This document shows, in pieces, positions 7,281 through 15,147 of a stretch of DNA of 33,836 bases. How positions within the stretch are numbered: the first letter of the stretch is position 1; every line of letters starts with the position of its first letter. Made by a program: the position numbers and the translations under genes. Source of the DNA: Pseudonocardia sp. 73-21 (lineage in GTDB: Bacteria; Actinomycetota; Actinomycetes; Mycobacteriales; Pseudonocardiaceae); the NCBI RefSeq assembly GCF_001899645.1, contig NZ_MKVV01000103.1, positions 1 to 33,836 of the forward strand, in the 5' to 3' direction. A model generated the notes under the pieces. It worked only from the letters and a program-made list of their open reading frames with translations, did no database searches and was not told the DNA's origin.

Positions 7281-8666
7281 TCATCCTGCTGCTGCCGCAG
7301 CGAGCTGCCCGAGCCGTTCGCGGATGCGGTCGGCGGCCTCACGCAGGGCGGCGAGCTCGTCCGGGAGCAGGTCCAGCTCGACGATCTCGCGGACCCCGCC
7401 GCGGCCGAGCCGGGCCGGGAGGCCCACGTAGACGTCGCGGATGCCGTAGCTGCCGTCGGCCAGCACGGCCGCGGGCATGACCTCGCCGGTGTCGGCGGCC
7501 ATCGCCAGCACCATCCGCGCCGCCGACATCCCGGGCGCCATGAACGCGCTGCCGGATTTCAGCAGGCCCACGACCTCGGCGCCCGATCCGCGAGCGCGGT
7601 TCACGACGGCGTCGATCGCGGGACCCGGGCTCAGCGGGCGGCCGTCGGCGGTGGCCTGCGAGAGCGGGATGACCATCTCCTCTCCGTGGCTGCCCAGCGC
7701 CCACGCTGTGATGCGGTCCGCACGGGCGGGCCCGTCCAGCGACGCGAGGGCCTGGAACCGCGCCGTGTCGAGTACCCCGGCCATGCCCAGCACCCGTTCC
7801 GCGGGGAAACCGGACGCCTGCCAGGCGTGCTGCGTCATCTCGTCGAGCGGGTTGGTGACCACCACGATCACCGCCTGCGGCGAGGTGGCGGCCACCCGTT
7901 TCGCGACGTCGCCGACGATGGCGGCGTTCGTGCTGATCAGATCGGACCGGCTCATCCCCGGCCGGCGGGCCCGCCCCGCGGTGATGATCACGTAGTCGGC
8001 GGGTCCGGCGGCCTCGACCGAGCCCACTCCCCGCACCCGGGTGGCGAAGCCGCTCAGCGCCGCGGTGTGGGTGAGGTCCAGTGCGATGCCCGCGGCCCGG
8101 CCCTCGTCGATGTCGACGAGCACGACCTCCTCGAACGCGTCGGTGTCGGCCAGGCGCATGCCGGCGATCATGCCGACGTTCCCGGCCCCGACGACCACGA
8201 CCCGACCGGTGCCCCGGGCGGCTCCTCCACCGGGGCGGACCGCGGCCGGCAGCGGGGCCCCGCGCCGGAACAGTGCGCCCGACGGCGGGCGGACGGGAGG
8301 CGGCGCCGGCTCGGGCCGCGCCCGGACGGCGGCCCGGCTCGGTGTCGGGCCGGCCGGGGACGGCGTGGGCGGCGCGACCGCGGGGCGGCGTGCGGCGGTG
8401 GTCGACGACGACGGGTGCGCCGGCAGGGCCGGCTGGGGCACCGAGGAGCTCGGCCGTGGGACCGGTGAGGAGGGGTACTGCGCTGACGACGAGTGCCGGC
8501 GGTCGCCGTCGACGGCGGCCGCGGTGCCCGGGGTGGCGAAGATGATCTGGACACCCAGCTCCCGGGCCCGTTCCCGCGCGAGCGGCGTCACGACGTCCTT
8601 GGCGCCCACCTGCAGGACGCCGCTCCGCTCTGCGGCGTCGACGTCGGCCGCCCCGAACACGGTCAT
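7281..8666 (-). CDS. Malate/lactate dehydrogenase-like enzyme with BMC-type N-terminal extension
   Basis: A 461-residue protein, about 150 residues longer than ordinary malate/lactate dehydrogenases. Residues 154-461 are the enzyme: Rossmann motif VVVVGAGNVGM, substrate loop GRARRPGMSRSDL, catalytic D300 and R303 (GVLDTARF) and H327 (LGSHGEEMV). Residues 1-45 form a small module with GAKDVVTPLARERARELG. Residues 46-153 are a low-complexity linker rich in P, S, A and R. A short module plus a flexible linker is how many BMC enzymes are tethered to the shell, so I infer it is an encapsulated 2-hydroxyacid dehydrogenase that may balance NAD(H) inside. The ATG at 8666 overlaps the BMC-T stop (ATGA) and has GGAGG upstream. 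The exact substrate (malate, lactate or other) is open. Confidence 0.88.
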   Translation of the reverse strand: MTVFGAADVDAAERSGVLQVGAKDVVTPLARERARELGVQIIFATPGTAAAVDGDRRHSSSAQYPSSPVPRPSSSVPQPALPAHPSSSTTAARRPAVAPPTPSPAGPTPSRAAVRARPEPAPPPVRPPSGALFRRGAPLPAAVRPGGGAARGTGRVVVVGAGNVGMIAGMRLADTDAFEEVVLVDIDEGRAAGIALDLTHTAALSGFATRVRGVGSVEAAGPADYVIITAGRARRPGMSRSDLISTNAAIVGDVAKRVAATSPQAVIVVVTNPLDEMTQHAWQASGFPAERVLGMAGVLDTARFQALASLDGPARADRITAWALGSHGEEMVIPLSQATADGRPLSPGPAIDAVVNRARGSGAEVVGLLKSGSAFMAPGMSAARMVLAMAADTGEVMPAAVLADGSYGIRDVYVGLPARLGRGGVREIVELDLLPDELAALREAADRIRERLGQLAAAAAG

Positions 8667-9298
8667 CGCTTGTCCTCCCGCCCGTGCATCCCCTCGAGCG
8701 CCGCGACGGCGGCGTCGCGGGCGCTCTGGACGTCGCTCTCGGTGCCGGAGAGGAACATCCGGCCGAACCGGCCGACCGCGCGCAGCTCGATGACGGTGAT
8801 GTCCGCGGCCTTCTCCGCCTCGTTCGCGGCGATCGCGATGTAGGCGGCCGGGGCCACCTCCATGACGAACAGGCTCATCCCGGGCATCATCATCGAGCCC
8901 TTGCGCCACTTGTTGAGCAGCTGCGCCTGGTAGGGGTGCACGTTGGTGATGAACTGGGTGGACGCGATCACGGGCTTGATCCGGTCCGCCTCGGTCATCC
9001 CCAGCTCGTCGAGCACGGCCTGCCCGGCGGCGAGCACCTCCGCCTGCTGCTCGGAGTGGATCTCCAGCAACCCGAACTCGCGCTCGATGATCTGCAGGGC
9101 GGGCCGCACACCCGCGGCCTTCAGCGCGATGTCGGCGGCCCGGAAGACCTCGTTGCCCGGGGCCATCTCGATGTAGAGCTCCGCCATTCCGGCCAGCGGG
9201 ACGTCGCCGGGGCTGGTGGCGGCGATGTGGGCGGCGCACTGCGGTTGCATGCGGTCGACGTAGGCGTAGGTGCGCAACGTGGGAACCGGGCGGGTCAT
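8663..9298 (-). CDS. BMC-T tandem-domain trimeric shell protein
   Basis: A 211-residue protein with two BMC domains in tandem. The first half carries LRTYAYVDRMQPQCAAHIAA and AELYIEMAPGNEVFRAADIA; the second carries MMMPGMSLFVMEVAPAAYIA and ITVIELRAVGRFGRMFLSGT. Trimers of BMC-T proteins form pseudo-hexameric tiles, often with larger gated pores. The start is the ATG at 9298, overlapping the stop of a 22-residue ORF (ATGA) with GGGAG upstream. It sits between the EutJ-like gene and the dehydrogenases, as expected of a core shell gene. Whether the pore is gated cannot be told from sequence alone. Confidence 0.93.
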   Translation of the reverse strand: MTRPVPTLRTYAYVDRMQPQCAAHIAATSPGDVPLAGMAELYIEMAPGNEVFRAADIALKAAGVRPALQIIEREFGLLEIHSEQQAEVLAAGQAVLDELGMTEADRIKPVIASTQFITNVHPYQAQLLNKWRKGSMMMPGMSLFVMEVAPAAYIAIAANEAEKAADITVIELRAVGRFGRMFLSGTESDVQSARDAAVAALEGMHGREDKR

Positions 9299-9363
9299 GC
9301 CGAGTGCTCCCGAACAGGGGTCGCGGCCGGAACACGGGCCGTGATGGTGGTCGGCGCATTCAT
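9295..9363 (-). CDS. 22-residue micro-ORF coupled on both sides
   Basis: ATG at 9363 overlaps the EutJ-like stop (ATGA), and its TGA overlaps the BMC-T start ATG (ATGA). A GAGG element lies nine bases upstream of the start. The product begins MNAPTTITARVPAATPVREH and ends with S-A. It has no hydrophobic segment and no recognised family. The two perfect overlaps suggest it is translated, either as a peptide or simply to carry ribosomes from the EutJ-like gene to BMC-T. It could also be a chance frame that bridges the 61-bp gap. I do not recognise any homologue. Confidence 0.5.
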   Translation of the reverse strand: MNAPTTITARVPAATPVREHSA

Positions 9364-10175
9364 ACTGCGGACCTCGCGATCCCGATCGGGGTGATCAGCA
9401 GGGCGTGCGGATAGGTCACGACGGTGCGCTCCAGGTACTTGGCCAGCACGTCCCCCGCGCCGGCGATCATCAGGGCTCCGCCCGCGAGGTGCAGGGGCAG
9501 CTCCTCCGCGTCGTGGGTCATCGCCCGCACCGACTCGGCGATGCGCTGGAGACCGGGGACGAGGATGGGCAACGACTCCTGCTGGTGCTCGCGCTTGTGC
9601 CCCTCCGCCTCCTCCAGCGGGAGACCGAGCGCTCCGGCGAGGACGAGGTCGAGGTGGTGCCCGCCGCCAGCGCGGTCGTCGAGCTCGGCGAGCCGACCGG
9701 CGCGGAACACGCCGACGCCCGTGGAACCGCCGCCGACGTCGACCACCACGCCGTCGCTCACCTGCAGGGTGCGCTGTGCGGCGGTGATTTCGTCGACGAG
9801 CACGACGTCGGCGAACCCGGCCGACTCGCACACGTAGGTGCAGGCGCGGGCGTCCTTCACCGGGATGCACGGCGGGTGGGCCGTGGCCGCGGACTCCAGC
9901 GTCCGACCCATCGCCTCCTCGGCGCGGGTCTTGAGCAGCCGCACGGTGGACACGGCCTTCGCGAAGTCCACGACCACCCCGTCACGCAGGGCGCCCGACG
10001 GGTGGCTGTCGACCCAGACCGGCTGGTCCGCGTCGTCGAGCACCACGAGCACGCAGCTCGCCGTGCCGAGGTCGACCCCCACCCGCAACGGCCCGGACGG
10101 CGACCGGTCGGGCCCGGTCCCGACGAGCGCCGCCGCCGCGTCCAGCAGCCGGCGCGGGTCGCCCGCCGCCGTCAC
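9360..10175 (-). CDS. EutJ-like actin-fold ATPase/chaperone
   Basis: A 271-residue protein of the actin/Hsp70 ATPase fold, most like EutJ of ethanolamine microcompartments. The phosphate-1 motif is LRVGVDLGTASCVLVVLDD, the phosphate-2 motif DGVVVDVGGGSTGVGVF and the adenosine motif LHLAGGALMIAGAGDVL. EutJ-like proteins are thought to act as chaperones or reactivation factors for BMC enzymes; the exact role is unsettled. The GTG start at 10175 overlaps the aldehyde dehydrogenase stop (GTGA), and the stop overlaps the micro-ORF. It is a hallmark of a BMC locus outside the signature enzyme set. Confidence 0.88.
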   Translation of the reverse strand: MTAAGDPRRLLDAAAALVGTGPDRSPSGPLRVGVDLGTASCVLVVLDDADQPVWVDSHPSGALRDGVVVDFAKAVSTVRLLKTRAEEAMGRTLESAATAHPPCIPVKDARACTYVCESAGFADVVLVDEITAAQRTLQVSDGVVVDVGGGSTGVGVFRAGRLAELDDRAGGGHHLDLVLAGALGLPLEEAEGHKREHQQESLPILVPGLQRIAESVRAMTHDAEELPLHLAGGALMIAGAGDVLAKYLERTVVTYPHALLITPIGIARSAV

Positions 10176-11566
10176 AGCTCCACCGGGTCGTAGACGGTGC
10201 GCCACGGCCGCACCTCGTGCGCGATCCGCTTGATGTTGATCAGGTGCAGCGGGGTGACGTTGTCGGAGCAGATCGAGCCGCTCCAGGTGCCCGTGCCGAG
10301 CTGGAAGGACGGGTCGACGTCGGTCGAGTACCCCATCCCGCCGAACAGCGCCGGGGTGTTGATCACGATTCGGCCGGCCGGGAGCCTGCCGAACGGCGCG
10401 ATCTCGGCCGGATCGGACGCGTGGACGGCGCAGGTGTGTCCCTCGCCGTCGAGCGCGAGGATCTCCCGGCACCGTTTCCACCCCGCCTCAGCATCCATCA
10501 CGCGGTACACCGATAGGACCGGCCCGAGGATCTCCCTCGACAAGGGGGTGTCCACGCCGACGGTCTCGAGTTCGGCGGCGAGTACCCGCGTCTCCTCCGG
10601 GACGGAGAAGCCGCTGAGATTGGCCAGGTCAGCCGCCGTCTGCCCGACGGAGCCCGGGCGAAGCGCACCACGGTCGTCGAACAGGACCCGAACGAGCTGC
10701 TTCTGCTGGGCCTTGCTCAACCAGAATGCCCCCCGCTGCTCGAAAGCGGTCAGGAAGGCCGGTGCGACGGCGTCGACCACGACGACCGACTGCTCTGCGA
10801 CGCAGGCCGTGCCGTTGTCGAACGACTTCGAGGTGATGATCATCTCCGCGGCCTCGGCCGCGTCCGGGACGCTGGCTCCGACATACGCCGGGACGTTGCC
10901 CGCCCCGACGGCGATGGTCGGCTTCCCGCTGGAGTAGGCGGCCCGCACCATGCCGGGTCCGCCCGTGGCCATCACGAGCGCGATCTCCGGGCGGCGCATC
11001 AGCTCCTGTGTCGCGGGCAGGGTCGGATTCTCGATGCACGAGATCAGACCCGTGGGTGCACCCGCGGCGACCGCGGCCTCGGCCATGATCTCGGCCGTCC
11101 GCAACGTGCACCGGGCCGCGCGCGGGTGCGGGGCGTGCACGATGGCGTTGCCGGACTTCACCGCTGCGAGGCTCTTGAACAGCGTCGTCGAGGTCGGGTT
11201 GGTGACCGGGATGATCCCGGCGATCACGCCCATCGGCGTGCCGACGGCCGTCACACGGGCCTGCTCGTCCACCCACAGCACACCGACCGCGCGACGCTCC
11301 AGCATCCACTTCGCCACGAAGCCCGTGTTGTAGCGGTTCTTGTAGATCTTGTGCTCGTAGACGCCGTAACCGGTCTCGTCGACAGCGAGGCGGGCGAGTT
11401 CCTCGGCGGCCTTCGTCCCGGCGACCGCCATCGCACGCACGTAGTGGTCGAGGGTCGCCTGGTCGGCTCCCTCCAGCTCGTCGAACGCCCGACGGGCCGC
11501 CCGGGCCTTCGCCCGGACATCGGCCAGACCGGCCAGATCGGCGTCCAGAGACGCGGTCATCTCCAC
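10172..11566 (-). CDS. CoA-acylating aldehyde dehydrogenase (EutE/PduP type)
   Basis: A 464-residue enzyme that oxidises an aldehyde to acyl-CoA with NAD+. The catalytic cysteine is C255 in SKSFDNGTACVAEQSVVVVD, the signature of acetylating/acylating dehydrogenases. VIAGIIPVTNPTSTTLFKSL, the glycine-rich ATGGPGMVRAAYSSGKP and a C-terminal GTGTWSGSICSDNVTPLHL complete the pattern. It is the core enzyme of metabolosomes, keeping the toxic aldehyde inside the shell. The start is GTG 11566 (GGAG eight bases upstream); an ATG two codons later is possible. Compared with EutE/PduP the N terminus is short, so a classical N-terminal cargo peptide is not obvious. It lies between BMC-H and the EutJ-like gene. 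Chain length of the aldehyde is unknown. Confidence 0.95.
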   Translation of the reverse strand: MEMTASLDADLAGLADVRAKARAARRAFDELEGADQATLDHYVRAMAVAGTKAAEELARLAVDETGYGVYEHKIYKNRYNTGFVAKWMLERRAVGVLWVDEQARVTAVGTPMGVIAGIIPVTNPTSTTLFKSLAAVKSGNAIVHAPHPRAARCTLRTAEIMAEAAVAAGAPTGLISCIENPTLPATQELMRRPEIALVMATGGPGMVRAAYSSGKPTIAVGAGNVPAYVGASVPDAAEAAEMIITSKSFDNGTACVAEQSVVVVDAVAPAFLTAFEQRGAFWLSKAQQKQLVRVLFDDRGALRPGSVGQTAADLANLSGFSVPEETRVLAAELETVGVDTPLSREILGPVLSVYRVMDAEAGWKRCREILALDGEGHTCAVHASDPAEIAPFGRLPAGRIVINTPALFGGMGYSTDVDPSFQLGTGTWSGSICSDNVTPLHLINIKRIAHEVRPWRTVYDPVEL

Positions 11567-11613
11567 ATCACCATCTCCACACCTCGGCTACTCGGTCGGG
11601 CGGTGCCGCCTCG

Positions 11614-11940
11614 TCAGCCCTTCGGACGGGTCAGGATCGCGAGAATGCCCTCGGTCTCGTCGTGCGGACGCGGGATGACGTGGACCGAGACGACCTCGCC
11701 CGCCTTGCCCGCGGCGACCGCACCGGCGTCGGTCGCGGCCTTCACCGCGCCCACGTCACCGCGCACCATGACGGTGACGAGGCCGCCACCGATCTCGCGG
11801 TGGCCGACGATCTGCACGTTCGCCGCCTTGACCATCGCGTCGGCCGCCTCGATCGCACCGACCAGGCCCTTCGTCTCGATCAGTCCGAGTGCCCCGCGCA
11901 TTGCGGGCACTCCGGTGCCACCGGCCGCTGTCGGCGCCAT
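11614..11940 (-). CDS. BMC-H hexameric microcompartment shell protein, second copy
   Basis: A 108-residue single BMC domain containing LGLIETKGLVGAIEAADAMV and VMVRGDVGAVKAATDAGAVA, ending in a short RPKG tail. It is the main hexameric tile gene of the operon. The ATG at 11940 has GGAGG six bases upstream and is preferred. Another ATG at 11991 overlaps the BMC-P stop (ATGA) and would add a 17-residue acidic N terminus; it lacks a visible ribosome binding site. It is clearly a paralogue of the plus-strand copy at 3750 but differs in the second half, so the two may have different pores. Confidence 0.95.
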   Translation of the reverse strand: MAPTAAGGTGVPAMRGALGLIETKGLVGAIEAADAMVKAANVQIVGHREIGGGLVTVMVRGDVGAVKAATDAGAVAAGKAGEVVSVHVIPRPHDETEGILAILTRPKG

Positions 11941-11987
11941 GTCGTCCTCCGTGGGTGTCGTGTCGGGTCCTGACATTTCGGGCCCTG

Positions 11988-12281
11988 TCATGTCTTGCGG
12001 TAGGTGACGGTTCCGGCCCTGATGACCGAGTCGGCGATGGCGACCACGGCGCGGTCCGTCGGTGCGTCGGCACCGGCGGCGACCCGTGCCGCCCCACCCG
12101 ATGCCACCAGGACGATCTCTCCCACGCCGGCGCCGACGAGATCGACGGCGACGTAGGCAGGGCCGCTGACCCGTTCCGGGTCGGCGCCGGTGGCGTCCTG
12201 CAGCAGGAGGAGGGTGAACCGCCCGAGGCCTGGTTCCTTGACCGTCGCGACGACCTGACCCAGCACTTTGGCCAGCTGCAT
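11988..12281 (-). CDS. BMC-P pentameric vertex protein (EutN/CcmL family)
   Basis: A 97-residue EutN/CcmL-family protein. It begins MQLAKVLGQVVATVKEPGL, then LLLLQDATGADPE, YVAVDLVGAGVGEIVLVASG, and ends DSVIRAGTVTYRK. This is the usual pattern of the small beta-barrel that forms pentamers capping the twelve vertices of the shell. GGAGGT lies nine bases upstream of the ATG. It is the first gene of the minus-strand BMC operon, so the promoter must lie in 12282-12455. Confidence 0.95.
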   Translation of the reverse strand: MQLAKVLGQVVATVKEPGLGRFTLLLLQDATGADPERVSGPAYVAVDLVGAGVGEIVLVASGGAARVAAGADAPTDRAVVAIADSVIRAGTVTYRKT

Positions 12282-12353
12282 ACCCGGGTCACCTCCGTTG
12301 GTCGGCCTGCGGCGGACAGTAGGGCGGCCGTTCGGCGCCTGGCCCTATCCCGA

Positions 12354-12368
12354 CGGGACAACGTCCCG
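12354..12368. promoter_or_regulatory. Palindrome in the divergent BMC promoter region
   Basis: CGGGAC-AAC-GTCCCG is a perfect 6-bp inverted repeat with a 3-bp spacer. GGACAA inside it also pairs with TTGTCC about 15 bases further right (12377-12382). It lies in the 174-bp gap between the BMC-P start (minus) and the DUF7065-like gene (plus), where both promoters must be. It may be an operator for the PucR-type or another regulator. Promoter boxes are not clear. Confidence 0.4.
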
Positions 12369-12455
12369 CGGACCTCTTGTCCAGGGCCGCACTGGATCGG
12401 CCCGACCCCGCCCAGCACTCTGGTGACCCTGCCCCGATGCAAGGAGGGTTCACCG

Positions 12456-13469
12456 GTGATCCGTCCCGAGGACGCACAGTTCCACCCGCCCACCAGCGAC
12501 GACCCGCTGTGGGCGGAGACCAACTACTTCGGCCTCTACGCCGGCCAGGACACGGCCACCCCGCTCAACATCGGGGTGTACGGCCTGTTCCGCGAGCCCC
12601 TGGGCGCCGTCGGCTCCACGGTGTCGGTGAACAGCCGCCGCGTGACGATGCCGTGGGCGGCCGACTACTGGGACGCGTGGGAGCACCTGGTGGTCCCCCA
12701 GCCGTCGAACCTGCTGGACTACGAGCTCGCCAACGGGCTGAAGGTGGTCTGCTCGGAGCCGAACAAGGTCTGGGACGTCGACTACTCCGACCCGGCGGCC
12801 GAGCTGGAGCTGCACTTCCGCTTCACCGGGCTGATGGACCCCTACGACATCAACGACCCTGCCCAGGACCCCATGGCCGCCGCCAAGACTCACGCTGACA
12901 AGGATTGGGACCTCACCTGGGGCCACGCCTACGCCGGCCACTTCGACCTCACAGGGCAGGTCGAGGGCGAGATCTCGCTGCGCGGCGCCACCACGCCGAT
13001 CGACTGCGTCTCCACCATGGACCACAGCTGGGGCGTCCGGGCCGAGCGGCAGACGTCGCGGCTGAGCTGGATGCACGCGCACTTCTCGAAGGACCTCGCG
13101 GTGCACGCACTGTTCGACTTCGGGACCGACGCCGGGCCCGACGCGCCGTCGCCGTTGACGATGACGCACGGCTACGTGCTCGAGAACGGCAAGGTGCAGG
13201 GCCTCAAGGGCGGCGGCGGCACCACCTGGCGCACGGGCTTCTACCCGGAGGCCATCCAGCTCTCGGTGACCGACTCCTCGGACCGCACCTGGGAGCTCGA
13301 GGGCACCGCGCTCACGACGTTCCCCTGGCAGGCCTGGCCCGGCACGGTCGGCCACAACTCGCTGCACCGCTGGACCTGCAACGGCATGACCGGATACGGC
13401 GAGTGCATGGACTTCATCGGGCTCGGCGAGCTGGGCGCGGCCTACAACCGGGTCCTCGGCACGAGGTGA
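12456..13469 (+). CDS. DUF7065/DUF7064-like protein (lipocalin-like fold)
   Basis: A 337-residue soluble protein that resembles the DUF7065 family, related to the AttH/carotenoid 1,2-hydratase-like lipocalin fold. Visible marks are DDPLWAETNYFGLYAG near the N terminus, CVSTMDHSWGVRAERQTSRL in the middle, MTHGYVLENGKVQGL, and a C-terminal GYGECMDFIGLGEL. The chosen GTG has AAGGAGG eight bases upstream. No signal peptide or membrane segment is seen. The biochemical role of the family is unknown; members often sit in catabolic clusters for steroids or hydrophobic compounds. Here it diverges from the BMC operon and is followed by two phosphatase-like genes four bases on, suggesting a role with the BMC substrate. 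The family name rests on recall of these motifs and is moderately sure. Confidence 0.65.
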   Translation: MIRPEDAQFHPPTSDDPLWAETNYFGLYAGQDTATPLNIGVYGLFREPLGAVGSTVSVNSRRVTMPWAADYWDAWEHLVVPQPSNLLDYELANGLKVVCSEPNKVWDVDYSDPAAELELHFRFTGLMDPYDINDPAQDPMAAAKTHADKDWDLTWGHAYAGHFDLTGQVEGEISLRGATTPIDCVSTMDHSWGVRAERQTSRLSWMHAHFSKDLAVHALFDFGTDAGPDAPSPLTMTHGYVLENGKVQGLKGGGGTTWRTGFYPEAIQLSVTDSSDRTWELEGTALTTFPWQAWPGTVGHNSLHRWTCNGMTGYGECMDFIGLGELGAAYNRVLGTR

Positions 13470-13473
13470 CGCC

Positions 13474-14403
13474 GTGAGCACCCCGCCGGTGCGCGCGGTG
13501 ATCTTCGACCTGGACGGCACGCTGGTCCAGACCCGCATCGCGTCGTGGGAGATCTTCGAGCAGATCAGCAAGCGCTTCGAGCTGGGTGTCGACCGGCCCG
13601 AGCAGTACTTCGACCTGTTCCGCGGCAACGTCTTCGAGTCGATCCGCAGCCTGTGCCGCGACGACGCGCACGCCGCGCAGGCGAAGGAGGCGTTCCTGGA
13701 GCTGCTGCGCAACGAGTACACGCCGCCGCTGGTCCCCGGGGTCTCCGACGTCGTGCGCCGGCTCGCGAGCGACTGCACGCTCGCCGTGATGTCGTCCAAC
13801 GCGATGCAGGTGCTGCGCCGCGTGCTCGTGACCAACGACCTCGCCTTCTGCTTCGCCCACGTCTTCGGCGGGGACGTGGCGCCGGACAAGCGCGCGGCGA
13901 TCGCGGCGTTCCTGGCCGACTCGGGGAGCGGTTTCGGCCGCCGCTGCTCGGCCGACTACGACGAGGGCGGACGGCGCCAGGATCCCGACCGGTCCAGCAC
14001 CGTGCTGGTCACCGACACCGCGGGCGACGTACGCGACGCCCTCGCGGCGGGGATCCGGGTGGTCGGCGTCGCCTGGGGCATGCACTCGGTGGAGGAGCTG
14101 ACCGCGGCGGGCGCGGAGTTCGTCGCGCTGTGGCCGCAGGAGATCGCAGCCCACCTGCTGGGGGACGCCGCGGCGCGTCCACCGGAGGGAGCCTGCGCGA
14201 TCCCGGCGCCCGTCCCGGCCACGGCCGGCGAGGACACGGCCGGGCAGGTCCGCGCGGCCGCCGCCGCCCGGCGGGCCCGGCGCACGGGCTCCGTCGACGC
14301 GCCGGTCACCGCCCCGACGCGCTCGACGTCCCCGGCCGGCCGGACCGGGAGCTCGGACGACGAGCTCCTGGCCGCGATCCGCGTGGTGTGTCGACGTGGC
14401 TGA
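13474..14403 (+). CDS. HAD-family phosphatase with cargo-tag-like C-terminal tail
   Basis: A 309-residue HAD hydrolase. Motif I is AVIFDLDGTLV (nucleophile D12, acid D14), motif II is AVMSSNA, the lysine is likely in VAPDKRAAI and motif IV is VLVTDTAGDVRDALAAG. These enzymes remove phosphate from small metabolites. Residues 1-230 are a normal phosphoglycolate-phosphatase-like protein. The last ~78 residues are extra: an A/P/T/R-rich flexible stretch followed by a final amphipathic-looking helix (SSDDELLAAIRVVCRRG). A linker plus terminal helix is typical of BMC encapsulation peptides, so the enzyme may be cargo. The GTG start is four bases after the preceding gene; the stop overlaps the next gene by eight bases. 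The substrate is unknown, but a phosphorylated pathway intermediate fits. Confidence 0.85.
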   Translation: MSTPPVRAVIFDLDGTLVQTRIASWEIFEQISKRFELGVDRPEQYFDLFRGNVFESIRSLCRDDAHAAQAKEAFLELLRNEYTPPLVPGVSDVVRRLASDCTLAVMSSNAMQVLRRVLVTNDLAFCFAHVFGGDVAPDKRAAIAAFLADSGSGFGRRCSADYDEGGRRQDPDRSSTVLVTDTAGDVRDALAAGIRVVGVAWGMHSVEELTAAGAEFVALWPQEIAAHLLGDAAARPPEGACAIPAPVPATAGEDTAGQVRAAAAARRARRTGSVDAPVTAPTRSTSPAGRTGSSDDELLAAIRVVCRRG

Positions 14404-15133
14404 CGCACGGAGACGCACCGTCGAGGGCGCGTTCAACTTCCGGGACCTCGGCGGTCTGCGCACCCGGGACGGCAGGTCGATCCGCCCGGGTGTCCTGTTC
14501 CGGAGCGACACCCTCCAGGCGCTGAGCCCGGCCGACGTGTCCTACCTCGTCGACGAGCTGGCGCTGGAGCTGATCATCGACCTGCGCATCGGGCCCGAGG
14601 CTGTCACAGAAGGGCGGGGCCCGATGGCCGCGACGCCCGTGAGCTACCTCAACGCGCCCCTGCGCGACCTGCCGGTCTCCGACCTGCCCCCGGCCGAACA
14701 GAGCCTGCACTTCTACCTGGAGCACCTCGCCTCGCCCGCCTCCCCGCTGGTCACGGTGATCCGGGTGGTGGGTGCGCTCGCCGGACGGCCCGTTCTCGTG
14801 CACTGCGCGGCGGGCAAGGACCGCACCGGGCTCGTCACCGCGATGCTGCTACGGCTCGTGGGCGTCGACGACGAAGAGATCGTCGCCGACTACCTGCGCA
14901 CCGGGCTGAACATGCCGCGCGTGATCGAGCGGTTCCGCGGCTGGCCGCGCTACCGCGACCACATGGCCGCGGTCCCCGCCGAGGTGTACCAGGCCCTCGA
15001 GCACACCATTCGCGGGTTCCTCGCCGGCCTGGACCGGTCCCACGGTGGCGCGGAGGCCTGGGCCCGCTCGCGCGGCATCGACGACGGGGTCCTGGACCGC
15101 CTGCGCGAGGGCCTGCTGCACGACAGGCCCTGA
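14396..15133 (+). CDS. Tyrosine-phosphatase-fold protein (Y_phosphatase3 family)
   Basis: A 245-residue protein of the bacterial tyrosine/serine phosphatase family. The N terminus has the family signature GAFNFRDLGGLRTRDGRSIR, and the P-loop is VLVHCAAGKDRTGLVTAML with the nucleophile C137 and R143. It can hydrolyse phosphotyrosine, and many relatives act on phosphoinositides or small phosphate esters. Next to a HAD phosphatase and opposite a phosphotransferase operon, a metabolite phosphatase role is plausible but inferred. GTG 14396 overlaps the HAD gene by eight bases, so the two are probably translationally coupled. The gene ends 14 bases before the convergent dikinase-like gene. Confidence 0.9.
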   Translation: MADARRRTVEGAFNFRDLGGLRTRDGRSIRPGVLFRSDTLQALSPADVSYLVDELALELIIDLRIGPEAVTEGRGPMAATPVSYLNAPLRDLPVSDLPPAEQSLHFYLEHLASPASPLVTVIRVVGALAGRPVLVHCAAGKDRTGLVTAMLLRLVGVDDEEIVADYLRTGLNMPRVIERFRGWPRYRDHMAAVPAEVYQALEHTIRGFLAGLDRSHGGAEAWARSRGIDDGVLDRLREGLLHDRP

Positions 15134-15147
15134 TCGCGCAGCGGTCC

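Noticed and set aside
8663..12281. Classic Eut or Pdu microcompartment operon
   Set aside because: EutBC, PduCDE, PduL, cobalamin and acetate-kinase genes are all absent, so neither pathway can be assigned.
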